From NCBI GenBank assembly GCA_039045975.1, contig JBCCJA010000022.1:1-56775 (forward strand): a stretch of 56,775 bases of DNA, given 5' to 3'. Position numbers and translations under genes: made by a program. This document shows positions 1 to 9,033 of the stretch, piece by piece. The notes below the pieces were generated by a model. It ran no database searches. It saw only the letters and a program-made list of their open reading frames with translations, and was not told the DNA's origin. How positions within the stretch are numbered: position 1 is the first letter of the stretch; each line of letters starts with the position of its first letter. Origin of the DNA: JBCCJA01 sp039045975. GTDB taxonomy: Bacteria; Planctomycetota; Planctomycetia; Planctomycetales; Planctomycetaceae.

Positions 1-187
1 CCGGCCGACGCCCCCTCATCTGCCCTGCGGGCATCTTCTCCCCCTGCGAGGGGGAGAAGACTTTCCGTTCCCCCTCTCCCCTGCCTCGGGGGAGAGGGAC
101 GGGGTGAGGGGGACTCGGCGGGGCTTTCGTGAGAAGGCCGAGACCTAAAACGCGAGAGCCAAACAACTCGGCAGCCCGCCGCGGGAC
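1..187. repeat. Intergenic C/G-rich palindromes, no gene
   Basis: No coding region is supported here. Two hairpin-forming palindromes are visible: arms 35-44 and 50-59 (CTTCTCCCCC paired with GGGGGAGAAG) and arms 72-81 and 89-98 (CCCTCTCCCC with GGGGAGAGGG). A similar CCCTCTCC/GGAGAGGG hairpin lies just after pyrF at 47913-47934, so this looks like a dispersed intergenic motif. It follows the stop of the moaC-moaB gene and could end its transcript, but there is no clean T-tract. Confidence 0.6.
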
Positions 188-1183
188 TCACCCCGTCGGG
201 TGATCGTCCCCGCCGCCGCGGACCGTATCGAGGGCGTGTGGCAGGACGTCGGACATCAGCCGCAGCGTGTCGACCGCCCCCTTCGGCGAACCGGGCAGGT
301 TCACGATCAGCGTCCGCCCCGCGACCCCCGCGACGCCCCGCGACAGATAGGCCGACGGCAGCCCCGGCAGGCACCGCGACCGCGCCAGATCGAGCAGCCC
401 CGGGTGCGGCCGCTCGATCACCGCCGCCGTCGCCTCCGGCGTCACATCCCGCGGCCCGACGCCGGTCCCGCCCGACGTCAGGATCAGATCGGGCGGCCCG
501 TCGCCGAGCCAGCCGCGGAGCGTCGCCTCGACCCTCACGGCGTCGTCCGGCACGATCACCGACGCGACGACCGCCCCGCCGAGGAACGCCTCGACCGCGG
601 CCGTCAGCGGACCGATCGCCTTGTCTTCGTTTTCGCCGGACGAGCGTGTGTCGCTGGCGATCAGCAGTTTCACGCGATAATCGGCCGCCGGCTTCCCGGC
701 CGGTCCCGACTTCCCGCCCCGCTTCTCGACGACCCGCAGCGACTCGATCACGATCGCCGGGTTCAACGCCTTGCCCATGTCGACGACGTTGAGCGCGGCC
801 CCGGCGACGGCGGTCAGCGCCTCCATCTCGACGCCGGTCTGACCGGCGGTCTTCGCCGACGCGGTGATCACGACCGTCTCACCCTTGAGCGTCGCCTCGA
901 CCGCGATGTGCGACAGCGGCAGCGGGTGGCACATCAACACGAGGTCGGACGTCCGCTTCGCCGCCTGGATCCCGCCGAGCCGCGCGACCGACAGCAGGTC
1001 ACCCTTCTTCAGCCCGTTCTCGCGGATCGCGTCGGCGACGGCCGCCCCGACGCGGACGCGACCCTCCGCGACCGCCGTCCGGTTCGTGACCGGCTTCGAC
1101 CCGACGTCGACCATCCGCGCCGATCCGTCGGCGGAGATGTGTGAGAGGCCGGGACGCGGCGTTTCGGGGGCGGGGTTCGTCAT
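188..1183 (-). CDS. moaCB: Bifunctional MoaC-MoaB/MogA molybdenum cofactor protein
   Basis: A 331-residue fusion of two molybdenum cofactor enzymes. Residues about 13-160 are MoaC, which with MoaA turns GTP into cyclic pyranopterin monophosphate. The CHPLPL motif with its His is at 85-90, the GVEMEAL segment has Glu119 and Glu121, and the DMGK motif has Asp135 and Lys138, so the active site looks intact. Residues about 168-325 are a MoaB/MogA molybdopterin adenylyltransferase-type domain with TSGGTG at 236-241 and a LPGSPKGA loop at 296-303. The two domains are joined by a short Gly/Pro/Ala linker. It lies downstream of moeA on the same strand with a 115-bp gap and is probably co-transcribed with it. 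Cytoplasmic. MoaC-MoaB fusions are known in other bacteria; the exact activity of the second domain (MoaB or MogA) is inferred. Confidence 0.93.
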   Translation of the reverse strand: MTNPAPETPRPGLSHISADGSARMVDVGSKPVTNRTAVAEGRVRVGAAVADAIRENGLKKGDLLSVARLGGIQAAKRTSDLVLMCHPLPLSHIAVEATLKGETVVITASAKTAGQTGVEMEALTAVAGAALNVVDMGKALNPAIVIESLRVVEKRGGKSGPAGKPAADYRVKLLIASDTRSSGENEDKAIGPLTAAVEAFLGGAVVASVIVPDDAVRVEATLRGWLGDGPPDLILTSGGTGVGPRDVTPEATAAVIERPHPGLLDLARSRCLPGLPSAYLSRGVAGVAGRTLIVNLPGSPKGAVDTLRLMSDVLPHALDTVRGGGDDHPTG

Positions 1184-1298
1184 CGGGACCGGCCGAAAGA
1201 GTTTCGCTTAAGCATTTCTATCTCAATCGAAGTACGGCCGCCGGCTCGTGGACCGGCGGTTTGCGAGGTTCGCGGCCACCAGCCGACACGGAGTGCCG

Positions 1299-2501
1299 TC
1301 AGCCGCCCCAAGCGAAGAACGGAAACGGGCCGGCCCCGACCGTGTCGGGCGGGACTTCGACGAACCCGTCGCTCGCGGCCGGGCCCCGCGTGTCGCCGGA
1401 GCCCTTGATCGCCGCCAGCGTCGCGACGCCGTGTTCGGTCAGGCGGGCCGGCCACCAGCGGGTCAGGCCGATCGGCTTCGTCCGCGGCTCGTCGAGCGTG
1501 ACCAATCCTGCCGGCGCGTCGGCGACGGCGAACCCGGCCCGCACCCGCAACACCGGCACGAGCAGCCGCCGGGCGACCGACAGCACCGACAGCGGGTTCC
1601 CCGGCAGCCCGACGACCGGCTTGCCCGACGCCGTCGCGATGAGTGTCGGCCGGCCCGGCCGGGCCTTCACGCCGTGCACGTGGATCGTCCCGCCGAGCGT
1701 CTCGATCGCCTTCGGCACGAAGTCGAACGCGCCCTTCGAGACGCCGCCGGTGAGCGCGACGGCGTCGTACTCGGCGATCGCGGCCTCGATCGTCGCGACC
1801 GTCGCGTCGAAGTCGTCGGGGACGCCGTGATGTCCGACCGCCCCGACCCACGGCTGCCCGCCGAACATCGACGCGAGCGCCGGGCCGTTCGAGTTGCGGA
1901 TTTTCCAGGCCGGCGGCGTCGCCGGGTCGTCGGCGTCGAGCAGCTCGTTCCCGGTCGTCAGTACGCCGACGCGGAGACGCCGGAACACCGGCACTTCCGA
2001 CAGGCCGACCGTCGCGAGCGCCGACGCCGCCGCCGGCGTGACCGCCCGGCCGGCCGGGAGCAGTTCGTCGCCCCCGCGGCCGTTCTCGCCCTGCCGGCGG
2101 ATGTCAGCCCCGGCGACGAGATCCTCGCCCTCGTTGAGCGTCAGGGTGTCGCCGTCTGCGGTGGCGATCTCCAGCCGGGCGACCGTGTCGGCCCCGGTCG
2201 GGACGGGACAGCCGGTGTAGATCGCGAGCGCCTCGCCCGCCGCGAGCGTCGCCGGCTCCTCGCCGATGCGGCAGTAGCCGGCGAGCCTGACCGGCCCGGC
2301 GGCCAGCTCGTCACGCCGGACCGCGAAGCCGTCCATCGCGCTCACGTCGCAGCTCGGGCTGTCGCGGTCGAGCAACGCCGCCGACGCCAGCACCCGCCCC
2401 GCCGCATCGGGCCGCGGGACGGTCTCGGCTTCGACCGTCCCGCAGGCGCGGGCCGCGTCGACCGCGACCCGGAGGGCGTCGGGGAACTCCATCGCGGCCA
2501 T
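1299..2501 (-). CDS. moeA: Molybdopterin molybdenumtransferase MoeA
   Basis: MoeA inserts molybdate into adenylated molybdopterin, the last common step of molybdenum cofactor synthesis. At 400 residues the length is typical. Visible family signatures are SAMDGFAV near 54-61, the TGCPVPTGAD loop at 96-105, LTTGNEL at 181-187, GGVSKGAFD at 252-260, the RPGRP variant of the KPGKP loop at 281-285, and GLPGNPLS at 298-305. The ATG at 2501 lies 22 bp after the stop of the NHL protein gene, and moaCB follows downstream, so these probably form one transcript. No riboswitch is recognisable upstream. Cytoplasmic. Confidence 0.95.
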   Translation of the reverse strand: MAAMEFPDALRVAVDAARACGTVEAETVPRPDAAGRVLASAALLDRDSPSCDVSAMDGFAVRRDELAAGPVRLAGYCRIGEEPATLAAGEALAIYTGCPVPTGADTVARLEIATADGDTLTLNEGEDLVAGADIRRQGENGRGGDELLPAGRAVTPAAASALATVGLSEVPVFRRLRVGVLTTGNELLDADDPATPPAWKIRNSNGPALASMFGGQPWVGAVGHHGVPDDFDATVATIEAAIAEYDAVALTGGVSKGAFDFVPKAIETLGGTIHVHGVKARPGRPTLIATASGKPVVGLPGNPLSVLSVARRLLVPVLRVRAGFAVADAPAGLVTLDEPRTKPIGLTRWWPARLTEHGVATLAAIKGSGDTRGPAASDGFVEVPPDTVGAGPFPFFAWGG

Positions 2502-2523
2502 GCCGGGCTCCTCGGGCGTCTCG

Positions 2524-3615
2524 TCAGTTCTCGCCCGGAACGCGACTCAGCCGCGTCAGCCGGCCCGACTTGTTCCAGGTCGCGACGAGGATGTCGTCGC
2601 CGTCGAAGCAGACGCCATGCGGCGACGTGAAATACGACGCACTCCAGGCCTCCGGCGGGACCGGGAACTTCGCCCACTGCGACTCGTCGGGGTTGTCGCC
2701 GAGGTGACAGATCACGGCGTCGTCCGGGCCGAGCACGGTGACGCGGCCCTGCAACTCCGCGACCGCCATGTAGTCGCCACCGATCGCGGTCGCGCACGGC
2801 CGCCGCAGCCCGGTCGCGATCACGCCGAGCGGCTCGCCCTCGAGGTCGAACGCCTGCAGGCGGCGGTTCTCGCGGTCGGCGACGACCAGCCGCGGCGGGT
2901 CGAAACGCGTGTCGACCGTGACGCCGTGCGGGTTCCGGAACTGCCCGACACCCTTCCCGACCGACCCGACCGTCGCGACGTAATTCCGCCCCGCGTCGAA
3001 GCGATGGATCACGCCGGCCCCGTATCCGTCGGCGACGAAAATCTCTCCGGCCGGTGTGACCGCGACCGCCGTCGGCTTGAACCGGACGGGCCGTTTGCGG
3101 CCCTCGACCTCGCCGTACAGGCCGAGGTCGGCCGTCGCGGTGAGGACGTCTTCGGTCGAGATCGTCCAGACGACCTCGCCCGCCAGCGTCGCTTTGACGA
3201 CGCGGCCGACGTCGGGCTGCGGCACGTAGAAGAACTCCCCGCCCTCTTCTTCGCGGATCACGAGGGCGTGCCCGTTCGCGAGCCCCGGACCGACCGTCAC
3301 GCCGCGGCTCTCGCCCGGCGGGAACGCGATGAACCCGTCTTCGTCGCCGTCGAGCGTCGCGTACACCGTGCCGTCGCTAGCAACGGCGACGCCGCCGTGC
3401 GTCGGCTGGCCCAACGTCGTCCCGCCGGCCGGGCCGGTCATGCCGACCAGCGACGTCTCGAACGTCCAGTCGCCCGAGCCGAGGACGACCGGGGCGAAGG
3501 CGTCCGATGAAGACGCCTCGGCCGTCGGGGCTTCACCGTGCCCCGGGTGAGCCCACGCGACCGACACCGCCGCGGACGCCGCGAAGAATCCCCACAACGA
3601 ATAAAGCGTTTTCAA
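2524..3615 (-). CDS. Secreted NHL-repeat beta-propeller protein
   Basis: A 363-residue protein with a signal peptide (MKTLYSLWGFFAASAAVSVA, ending near AWA). The rest reads as successive NHL/six-bladed propeller repeats: PHGVTVD, VVADRENRRLQAFD, GDYMAVAE and a last blade with SPHGVCFDGDDILVA. Such folds bind ligands or act as lyases; the arrangement resembles the peptidylglycine amidating-lyase-like NHL proteins common in planctomycetes, but no catalytic assignment can be made. It is the first gene of the run into moeA and moaCB, which may only reflect position. Probably periplasmic or secreted. Confidence 0.8.
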   Translation of the reverse strand: MKTLYSLWGFFAASAAVSVAWAHPGHGEAPTAEASSSDAFAPVVLGSGDWTFETSLVGMTGPAGGTTLGQPTHGGVAVASDGTVYATLDGDEDGFIAFPPGESRGVTVGPGLANGHALVIREEEGGEFFYVPQPDVGRVVKATLAGEVVWTISTEDVLTATADLGLYGEVEGRKRPVRFKPTAVAVTPAGEIFVADGYGAGVIHRFDAGRNYVATVGSVGKGVGQFRNPHGVTVDTRFDPPRLVVADRENRRLQAFDLEGEPLGVIATGLRRPCATAIGGDYMAVAELQGRVTVLGPDDAVICHLGDNPDESQWAKFPVPPEAWSASYFTSPHGVCFDGDDILVATWNKSGRLTRLSRVPGEN

Positions 3616-3685
3616 AGCTGCTACTCCGGCTGCGTAACACTCGACGATTCACTGCAGAGCCTAATCGCCGACGCGACCGATGTCC

Positions 3686-4642
3686 TCACGCCAAGACGGC
3701 GTCTTCGGCGGCCTCGTCCGCGGCGTCGACGGCGAACTCGGCCAGCATCCGTTCGCCGTCGAAAATCACGAGCCGGTTGTACGCCGCCGCCCACGTCAGG
3801 TGGGCGACCGGCACCGCGACGAGCGCCCCGACGCCGAGCGCCAGAAAACCGCAAAGCACGAGGAAGCCGGTCACGAACATCAGCACGACGAGCTTCCCGC
3901 GGTGCCCGCTGCTGAGCGCCCACGTCCGCCGCAACGCGGTCACCCCGCGGCAGCGGATCGCCGGGTCGGCGATCGTGAACCCGGTCAGATAGCCGTTCGC
4001 GGTCACGAGCAAAAAATTCCAATACCCCAGTAGCACGAGCGGCAGCGAGGCCGCGAGCGACAGCGGCCCGAACATCAACACGCACGCGACGAGGACCGCG
4101 ATCGGCGCCCCGAGCAGGAACACGGCGCAGAGCTGCACGAACGCGATGTCGAGCACCATCGACGGCAGCATCTCGACGACGTCGGCGGCGGGCGCGTCGA
4201 ACGGCTTGCCCCGCCGCAATACGCCGAGCAGCACGCGACTGAAGAACACGCCCGCGATCGCCTGCGGGAAGACGCCGAGGACGGTCTGCACGACCTGCGT
4301 CCCGACGTCGTCGTCGGTGATCGCGACCGCGATCGCCGTCGCGACCAGCGAACCGCCGAAGAAAATCGCGCCGTTCACGCACGCCATCGCCACGCAAACG
4401 CCCGGCGCAGTCTTGAATGCCTCGAAGCCTTCGGAGAGGAGGTCGCGGATGCTCAACCGGCGACGCGGACCGGCCGGGCGGCGCGGCGTCGTCCGGGCCG
4501 GTTTGACGACGACGGCGTCGCACCGCGGGCAGCGGCCGTCGTCCGGCACGACGCCGTCCAGGTGGTAGCCGCAACGCGGGCAGGTCGATGCCGGATCGGC
4601 GACATAGGGCCCGCCGGCGGGGGTCGCGTCGGCCCGGCTCAC
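3686..4642 (-). CDS. Zinc-ribbon multi-pass membrane protein
   Basis: I place the start at the GTG at 4642, which overlaps the yebC stop as GTGA; the longer ATG at 4690 would lie inside yebC. The 318-residue product begins with a zinc ribbon (CPRCGYHLDG then CPRCD), a short Arg-rich linker, and then at least five hydrophobic stretches, for example GAIFFGGSLVATAIAVAI and LVVLMFVTGFLVLCGFLALG. This architecture (CxxC ribbon plus a DUF4013-like or GYF-like membrane domain) is common among uncharacterised planctomycete membrane proteins. Overlap with yebC suggests translational coupling. Function unknown; inner membrane location is inferred. Confidence 0.75.
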   Translation of the reverse strand: MSRADATPAGGPYVADPASTCPRCGYHLDGVVPDDGRCPRCDAVVVKPARTTPRRPAGPRRRLSIRDLLSEGFEAFKTAPGVCVAMACVNGAIFFGGSLVATAIAVAITDDDVGTQVVQTVLGVFPQAIAGVFFSRVLLGVLRRGKPFDAPAADVVEMLPSMVLDIAFVQLCAVFLLGAPIAVLVACVLMFGPLSLAASLPLVLLGYWNFLLVTANGYLTGFTIADPAIRCRGVTALRRTWALSSGHRGKLVVLMFVTGFLVLCGFLALGVGALVAVPVAHLTWAAAYNRLVIFDGERMLAEFAVDAADEAAEDAVLA

Positions 4643-5391
4643 TCGGCGGCCAGTTCGGCGAGCACGTCGTCGGGCATCGCGAAGTTGCACGTGACCGACT
4701 GCACGTCGTCGTTGTCCTCGAGCAGGTCGATCAGCTTGAGCACCTTCCGCCCGGCGTCGACGTCGAGGTCGACCGTGTTCTGCGGCACCCGCGTCACGTC
4801 GCCGGAGGCGGTCTCGATCCCGGCGTCGGCGAACGCCGTCGTGAGGCCGTCGAACACGTCAGGCGGGCCGACGACCTCGAACCCGTCGCCCTCGTTCGTG
4901 ACGTCCTCGGCGCCGGCATCGAGGGCGACCTCGAACAGCCGCTCCTCGTCGGCGGCGTCGCCGGAGACGGCGAAGACCGCCTTCCGCTCGAACATCCACG
5001 CGACGCAGCCGCTGTTGCCGAGGTTCCCGCCGCCGACCTCGAACGTCTTCCGCAGCTCGCTGGCGGTGCGGTTGCGATTATCAGTCAGGACGTCGCAGAG
5101 CACCGCCGTCCCGCCCGGGCCGTAGCCCTCATAGACGAGTTCCTCGAACGCCTGCCCGTCGGTCTCGCCGGTGCCCTTTTTGACGGCCCGGTCGATGTTG
5201 TCGTTGGGCATCGAGGCCTTGCGGGCCTTGTCGATCGCGTACCGCAGCCGCAGGTTCATCGCCGGGTCGCCGCCGCCGTTGCGGGCCGCGACGATGATCG
5301 CCCGCGACAGCTTCGCGAACAGCTTCCCCCGTTTCGCGTCGACGACGCCCTTGTGCCGCTGGATGTTCGCCCAGTGACTGTGCCCGGCCAT
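4639..5391 (-). CDS. yebC: YebC/PmpR/TACO1-family protein
   Basis: A 250-residue member of the YebC/PmpR/TACO1 family. It begins with the hallmark MAGHSHWANIQRHKGVVDAK, followed by KLFAKLSRAI, and carries NLRLRYAIDKARKASMPNDN and the YEGYGPGGTAVL segment of the second domain. Family members have been described as transcriptional regulators and, more recently, as ribosome-acting factors that relieve stalling on difficult sequences such as polyproline. The latter is plausible here, given many Pro-rich neighbours, but is inference. It is followed by the membrane protein gene with a 4-bp overlap and preceded by a TPR gene 29 bp upstream. Cytoplasmic. Confidence 0.95.
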   Translation of the reverse strand: MAGHSHWANIQRHKGVVDAKRGKLFAKLSRAIIVAARNGGGDPAMNLRLRYAIDKARKASMPNDNIDRAVKKGTGETDGQAFEELVYEGYGPGGTAVLCDVLTDNRNRTASELRKTFEVGGGNLGNSGCVAWMFERKAVFAVSGDAADEERLFEVALDAGAEDVTNEGDGFEVVGPPDVFDGLTTAFADAGIETASGDVTRVPQNTVDLDVDAGRKVLKLIDLLEDNDDVQSVTCNFAMPDDVLAELAAE

Positions 5392-5420
5392 GTCGGTCCT
5401 CCGATCTGCTCCGCCGGATG

Positions 5421-7691
5421 CTACTCGGCCACGGCCGGCTCTTCCCCCGGGACGTCGTCCGCGGCGGGCCCGTCGTCGGCGATCCCGAGCTTCTCGCGGA
5501 GCGACGCGGCCAACTCCGGATCGGAAATCGTCGTCGTCTCCGCGTCGCCGACGATCAGTCCGAGCGCCTCCCGCCAGACCTCGGCCGCGTCATCGTCCCG
5601 GCCGACGGCGGCGTAGGCGTCGCCGAGGTGATCGAGCAGCACCGGCTCGCGCCCGTCAGGCGCCGCGACCGCTTTCTCCAATTCGGCGGCCGCCTCCTCG
5701 TAGCGCTCGAGCTTGAACAGCACCCAGCCGAGGCTGTCGAGGTAGGCCGCGTTGTTCGGCTCCGCCGCGACCGCCTTGCGGGTCATGCCGAGCGCCTTCT
5801 CCAACTGCAGCCCGGCTTCGGCGTATAGGTAACCGAGGTCGTTGTTGACCGAGACGTCTTCGGGGTCTTCTTCGTAAAGCTCTTCGAGGACCAGCCGGGC
5901 CCCGACGTCGTCCCCGGCCTCCATGCGGAGGCCCGACAGCGACAGCCTCGCCTGACGCACGAAGCCGGCGACCGCGGGGTTCTTCCCGCGGAAGCGGTCG
6001 ACGAACGACTGCAGCTTTTCGATGCCCTCGTCGATGCGGCCGACCGAGCCGCGGATCAGGCCCTGCTGGAACAGCACGAGCGGGTTCGCCGGCGCGAGCT
6101 TCGCCGCCTCGTCGATCGCCGCGACGGCCGCGTCGGCTTCCTCGGCGACCGCCCGCGCCTGCGCGAGTCGCAGTAACAGCTCCAAACGCTGGCCGTCCTC
6201 GAGTCCGTCCCGTTCGAGCCGGCCGGCGAACAGGTCGGCCGCCTCGCCCGGCCGGTCCTCCGCCAGCAGATAGCCGCCGAGCTCGGTCACGATCGCGTCG
6301 GCCCCGGGCGACCCGTCGTCGATCAGCTTCTCGTAGAAGGCGACGGCGTCGTCGACGCGGCCGACCTGCCGGGCGAACTGGGCCAGCGTCAGCCAGCCCG
6401 CGGGCGGGAGGTCTTCTCCGCCGAGGGTCGGCCAGTCGCGGCCGGCGTCGATCAGGCGGCCGGCGGCGGCTTCGTCCTCGGCGGTCGCGACGAGTTCCGA
6501 TTCGAGCAGCTGCCCGTCGGCCCCGCGGGCGACCGCCTCGGCTAATGCGCCGAGCTGCGTGACGCCGTCTTCGCGGAGCCTCGCGACGCCGGCGAGCCCG
6601 ACCAAGGCGTTCGCGTCGGGCCCGACCGCGAGCACGGTCGCGAACTCGACCTCCGCCGTCCCCGCGTTCCCGGCCTCCAGTTCCGCCAACCCGAGCGCGA
6701 TCCGCACGAGGTTGTTCCGCGGGTCGTCGTCGACCGCGTCACGGAGCATGTCGGCGTACTCGTCGCCGCGGTCGAGTCCCTTCAAAGCCCGCCCGAGCAG
6801 ACGGTAGGGCCGCATGCCGCGGGCCGTCCCGCCGGCCTCGAGGTAATCCTTTAACTCCGCGATCGCATCCTCCGGCCGTTCGGCACCGAGGTAGGCCCGC
6901 GCGAGGTCGTACGGCAGGACCTCGGGCTCGCCGCGCCGTTGGCCGGCGGCGCGACGAAAGGCCTCGACGGCGCGGTCGGTGCGGCCCGAGGCGATGAACA
7001 CGTCGCCCATGCGGCCGTACGTCGCGACGGCGTCTCCGGTCAGTCGGGCGGTCGCGGCCAGGTCGAGGCCGTACCCGGCCGGGTCGGCGAGCCCGTCGAG
7101 CATCAACTCGAAACCGTCCGCGGCGGCCTCGACGCGGTTCGCCTTCAGCGCCGTGCTCGCCAGTTCGGCGTGCATGAGGACCGCTTCGGCCGACCGTCGT
7201 TCCAGTCGGTCCGACGCCACCGCTCGCTGCATGAAGTCGACCGCCGGCCCGAGCACCCCTCGGGCCGCGAGCACCCGGCCGAGGTTGAACGCGACGGCAT
7301 ATTCGTCGGGCCGTAACTCGACGAGCTTCTCCCCGTATTCGGCCCCGAGGTCGGGCCGGCCGCTGTTGAACGCCAGCGTCACCAGCGACCGGTAGAAGGC
7401 GGCGACCTCGGGGGCGAGTTCGATCGCGGCGCGGTAGTCGGCGATCGCGTCGACCGGCTCGCCCCGCAGTTCGTGCAGCCGCCCCGCGCCGAACAGCGCG
7501 AGTGCCTCGACCGACGCCTCGGCCGTCTCCGACCGCGGCGTGGTCGGCTCGAACGGCGTCAACGCCTCGATACCGACCGGGGCCGGCTTGCCGGCCTGAG
7601 GCGTGGGCCGGTCTTGGGCCGCGGCCCGGCCCGCCGACGCGAGCAGAGTCAGGACCGAAAGGGACGCGAGCAGACGCATAGGGCGGGACAT
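5421..7691 (-). CDS. Secreted tetratricopeptide repeat protein
   Basis: A 756-residue TPR protein. The N-terminus is a signal peptide (RLLASLSVLTLLASAGRAAA then Q). The body is Ala/Glu/Leu-rich helical repeats, clearest at the C-terminus: DVSVNNDLGYLYAEAGLQLE, AAYLDSLGWVLFKLERYEEA and PVLLDHLGDAYAAVGRDDDA, each a canonical 34-residue unit. It ends in an acidic Pro/Ala tail. TPRs scaffold protein complexes; in planctomycetes such exported TPR proteins are numerous and mostly unassigned. Upstream (85 bp) is the endonuclease III-like gene; downstream is yebC on the same strand. No enzymatic domain was seen. Confidence 0.85.
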   Translation of the reverse strand: MSRPMRLLASLSVLTLLASAGRAAAQDRPTPQAGKPAPVGIEALTPFEPTTPRSETAEASVEALALFGAGRLHELRGEPVDAIADYRAAIELAPEVAAFYRSLVTLAFNSGRPDLGAEYGEKLVELRPDEYAVAFNLGRVLAARGVLGPAVDFMQRAVASDRLERRSAEAVLMHAELASTALKANRVEAAADGFELMLDGLADPAGYGLDLAATARLTGDAVATYGRMGDVFIASGRTDRAVEAFRRAAGQRRGEPEVLPYDLARAYLGAERPEDAIAELKDYLEAGGTARGMRPYRLLGRALKGLDRGDEYADMLRDAVDDDPRNNLVRIALGLAELEAGNAGTAEVEFATVLAVGPDANALVGLAGVARLREDGVTQLGALAEAVARGADGQLLESELVATAEDEAAAGRLIDAGRDWPTLGGEDLPPAGWLTLAQFARQVGRVDDAVAFYEKLIDDGSPGADAIVTELGGYLLAEDRPGEAADLFAGRLERDGLEDGQRLELLLRLAQARAVAEEADAAVAAIDEAAKLAPANPLVLFQQGLIRGSVGRIDEGIEKLQSFVDRFRGKNPAVAGFVRQARLSLSGLRMEAGDDVGARLVLEELYEEDPEDVSVNNDLGYLYAEAGLQLEKALGMTRKAVAAEPNNAAYLDSLGWVLFKLERYEEAAAELEKAVAAPDGREPVLLDHLGDAYAAVGRDDDAAEVWREALGLIVGDAETTTISDPELAASLREKLGIADDGPAADDVPGEEPAVAE

Positions 7692-7776
7692 CGATCGCTC
7701 ACCGGGGGAGGGTCCGAATCAGTGTATGCGTCGCGATCGGGGCGACGCCTACCCGCGTCGTCTCGGCCGCCGGGCG

Positions 7777-8970
7777 TCATTTTTTCTTGGCCGGTTTCTT
7801 CTTCGCGGGGGCCTTCTTGGCGGCCGGCTTCTTGGCGGGGGCTTTTTTGGCGGCCGGTTTTTTGGCGGGGGCTTTCTTCGCCGGCGCCTTTTTCGCGGGG
7901 GCCTTCTTGGCGGGCGTCGCCTTCTTGGGGGCGGCTTTTTTGGCCGGGGCCTTTTTGGCCGGGGCGGCCTTCTTCGCCGGGGCTTTCTTCGGGGCCGCCT
8001 TTTTCGCGGGGGCCTTCTTGGCGGGGCTCTTCTTGGCGGGCGTCTTCGCCGCCGCAGTCTTCGGAGTCGCCTTTTTCGCGGGCGTTTTCTTCGCGGCGGC
8101 GGCAGGCTTTTTCGCGGCCGGGGCGGCGTCCTTCTTCTCGGCCGGTTTCGGCTTTGCCGGCGACGGGGCGGCCTTGGCGGCCGGCTTCGGCTTCGCGGCC
8201 GGTTTTTTCTTCGCGGCGGGCTTCGCCTTCGCGGCCGGCTGCGGCTCCGGTTCGGGCTTCTTCGGCGGCTTGGCCTTCCCGGTCAGCACCGCCTCGAGGC
8301 GGGCGAAGGCGTCGCCCGGGTCGAACCCGCCCTCCGGCACGGCGAACACGTCGGCGGTGAAGAACCCCGCGTGCGTCGAGGCGAACTCACGGAGGTAGTG
8401 GCCGAACTCGGCCGCGTCGGCCTTGCGGACGAACGGCTTGACCGCGTCGGCGGCGTCGGCCTCTTTGAGCCCCGGTTCGATCAGGCCGAGCCACGCGAGC
8501 GCGTTCACCCCGCGCCGGTCGACCGGGATCAGATGGGCCTTGAGCACGAGCCCGAGCACGTAATTCCGCACGAACGGCGTCACGCCGCGGACCTTCGAGA
8601 GGCGTTTGGCCGCCTGCTCGAGCGTCATCTTGCGGACCGGCTCTAGGTCATAGTTGTATTGGCTTTCGAACACGTCCTGCAGACAGGTGCGGACGTGGTT
8701 GGCGCGGATGTTCGAGTCCTCGTAGCCGTCGAACGGCGCGATCAGTTCCGTGATCGTGCTGACGCGGATCTCGTTCAGGTCGTGGAAGTCGCGTTCGAGC
8801 CGGGCCGACGCGGACCGCGCCTGTTCCAGCGTCGCCGCCTCGAGACCGATCGCGTAGACGATCGTCGCGAGGACGCCGGTCTCGGCCGCGGCGGGCGGAC
8901 CGGGCAGGTCTTTCGCGAGCCGGTCGACGATCTTCCGGGCCAGTTTTTGTTTCTCGGACGCTTTCATCAC
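7777..8970 (-). CDS. Degenerate endonuclease III-fold protein with histone H1-like tail
   Basis: A 397-residue two-part protein. Residues 1-230 resemble the HhH-GPD (endonuclease III) fold: KVRGVTPFVRNYVL at 126-139 sits where the helix-hairpin-helix normally is, and PVDRRG with Asp151 matches the catalytic Asp segment (VDTHV in Nth). The catalytic Lys position and the C-terminal Cys cluster of Nth are absent, so glycosylase activity is doubtful. Residues about 231-397 are almost only Lys, Ala and Pro (KKAPAKKA-type units), like histone H1 or AlgR3-type tails that bind and compact DNA. It lies 63 bp downstream of rbfA, where truB often sits in other bacteria. I infer a nucleoid or DNA-binding role. 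Confidence 0.75.
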   Translation of the reverse strand: MMKASEKQKLARKIVDRLAKDLPGPPAAAETGVLATIVYAIGLEAATLEQARSASARLERDFHDLNEIRVSTITELIAPFDGYEDSNIRANHVRTCLQDVFESQYNYDLEPVRKMTLEQAAKRLSKVRGVTPFVRNYVLGLVLKAHLIPVDRRGVNALAWLGLIEPGLKEADAADAVKPFVRKADAAEFGHYLREFASTHAGFFTADVFAVPEGGFDPGDAFARLEAVLTGKAKPPKKPEPEPQPAAKAKPAAKKKPAAKPKPAAKAAPSPAKPKPAEKKDAAPAAKKPAAAAKKTPAKKATPKTAAAKTPAKKSPAKKAPAKKAAPKKAPAKKAAPAKKAPAKKAAPKKATPAKKAPAKKAPAKKAPAKKPAAKKAPAKKPAAKKAPAKKKPAKKK

Positions 8971-9033
8971 GCGGCTCTTCAGGGTGCGGCGTCGCGGTGT
9001 GTGGGTTCTTCGGGGCGGCCGTCGGCGGGGCGG

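Noticed and set aside
3686..4690. A longer start for the membrane protein at 4690
   Set aside because: The extra codons lie within the end of yebC. The GTG at 4642 overlaps the yebC stop and leads straight into the zinc ribbon.
7787..8398. A Phe/Ala/Gly repeat frame on the plus strand that looks like a membrane protein
   Set aside because: It is the complement of the Lys/Ala/Pro tail of the endonuclease III-like protein; the repeat pattern follows from that coding.
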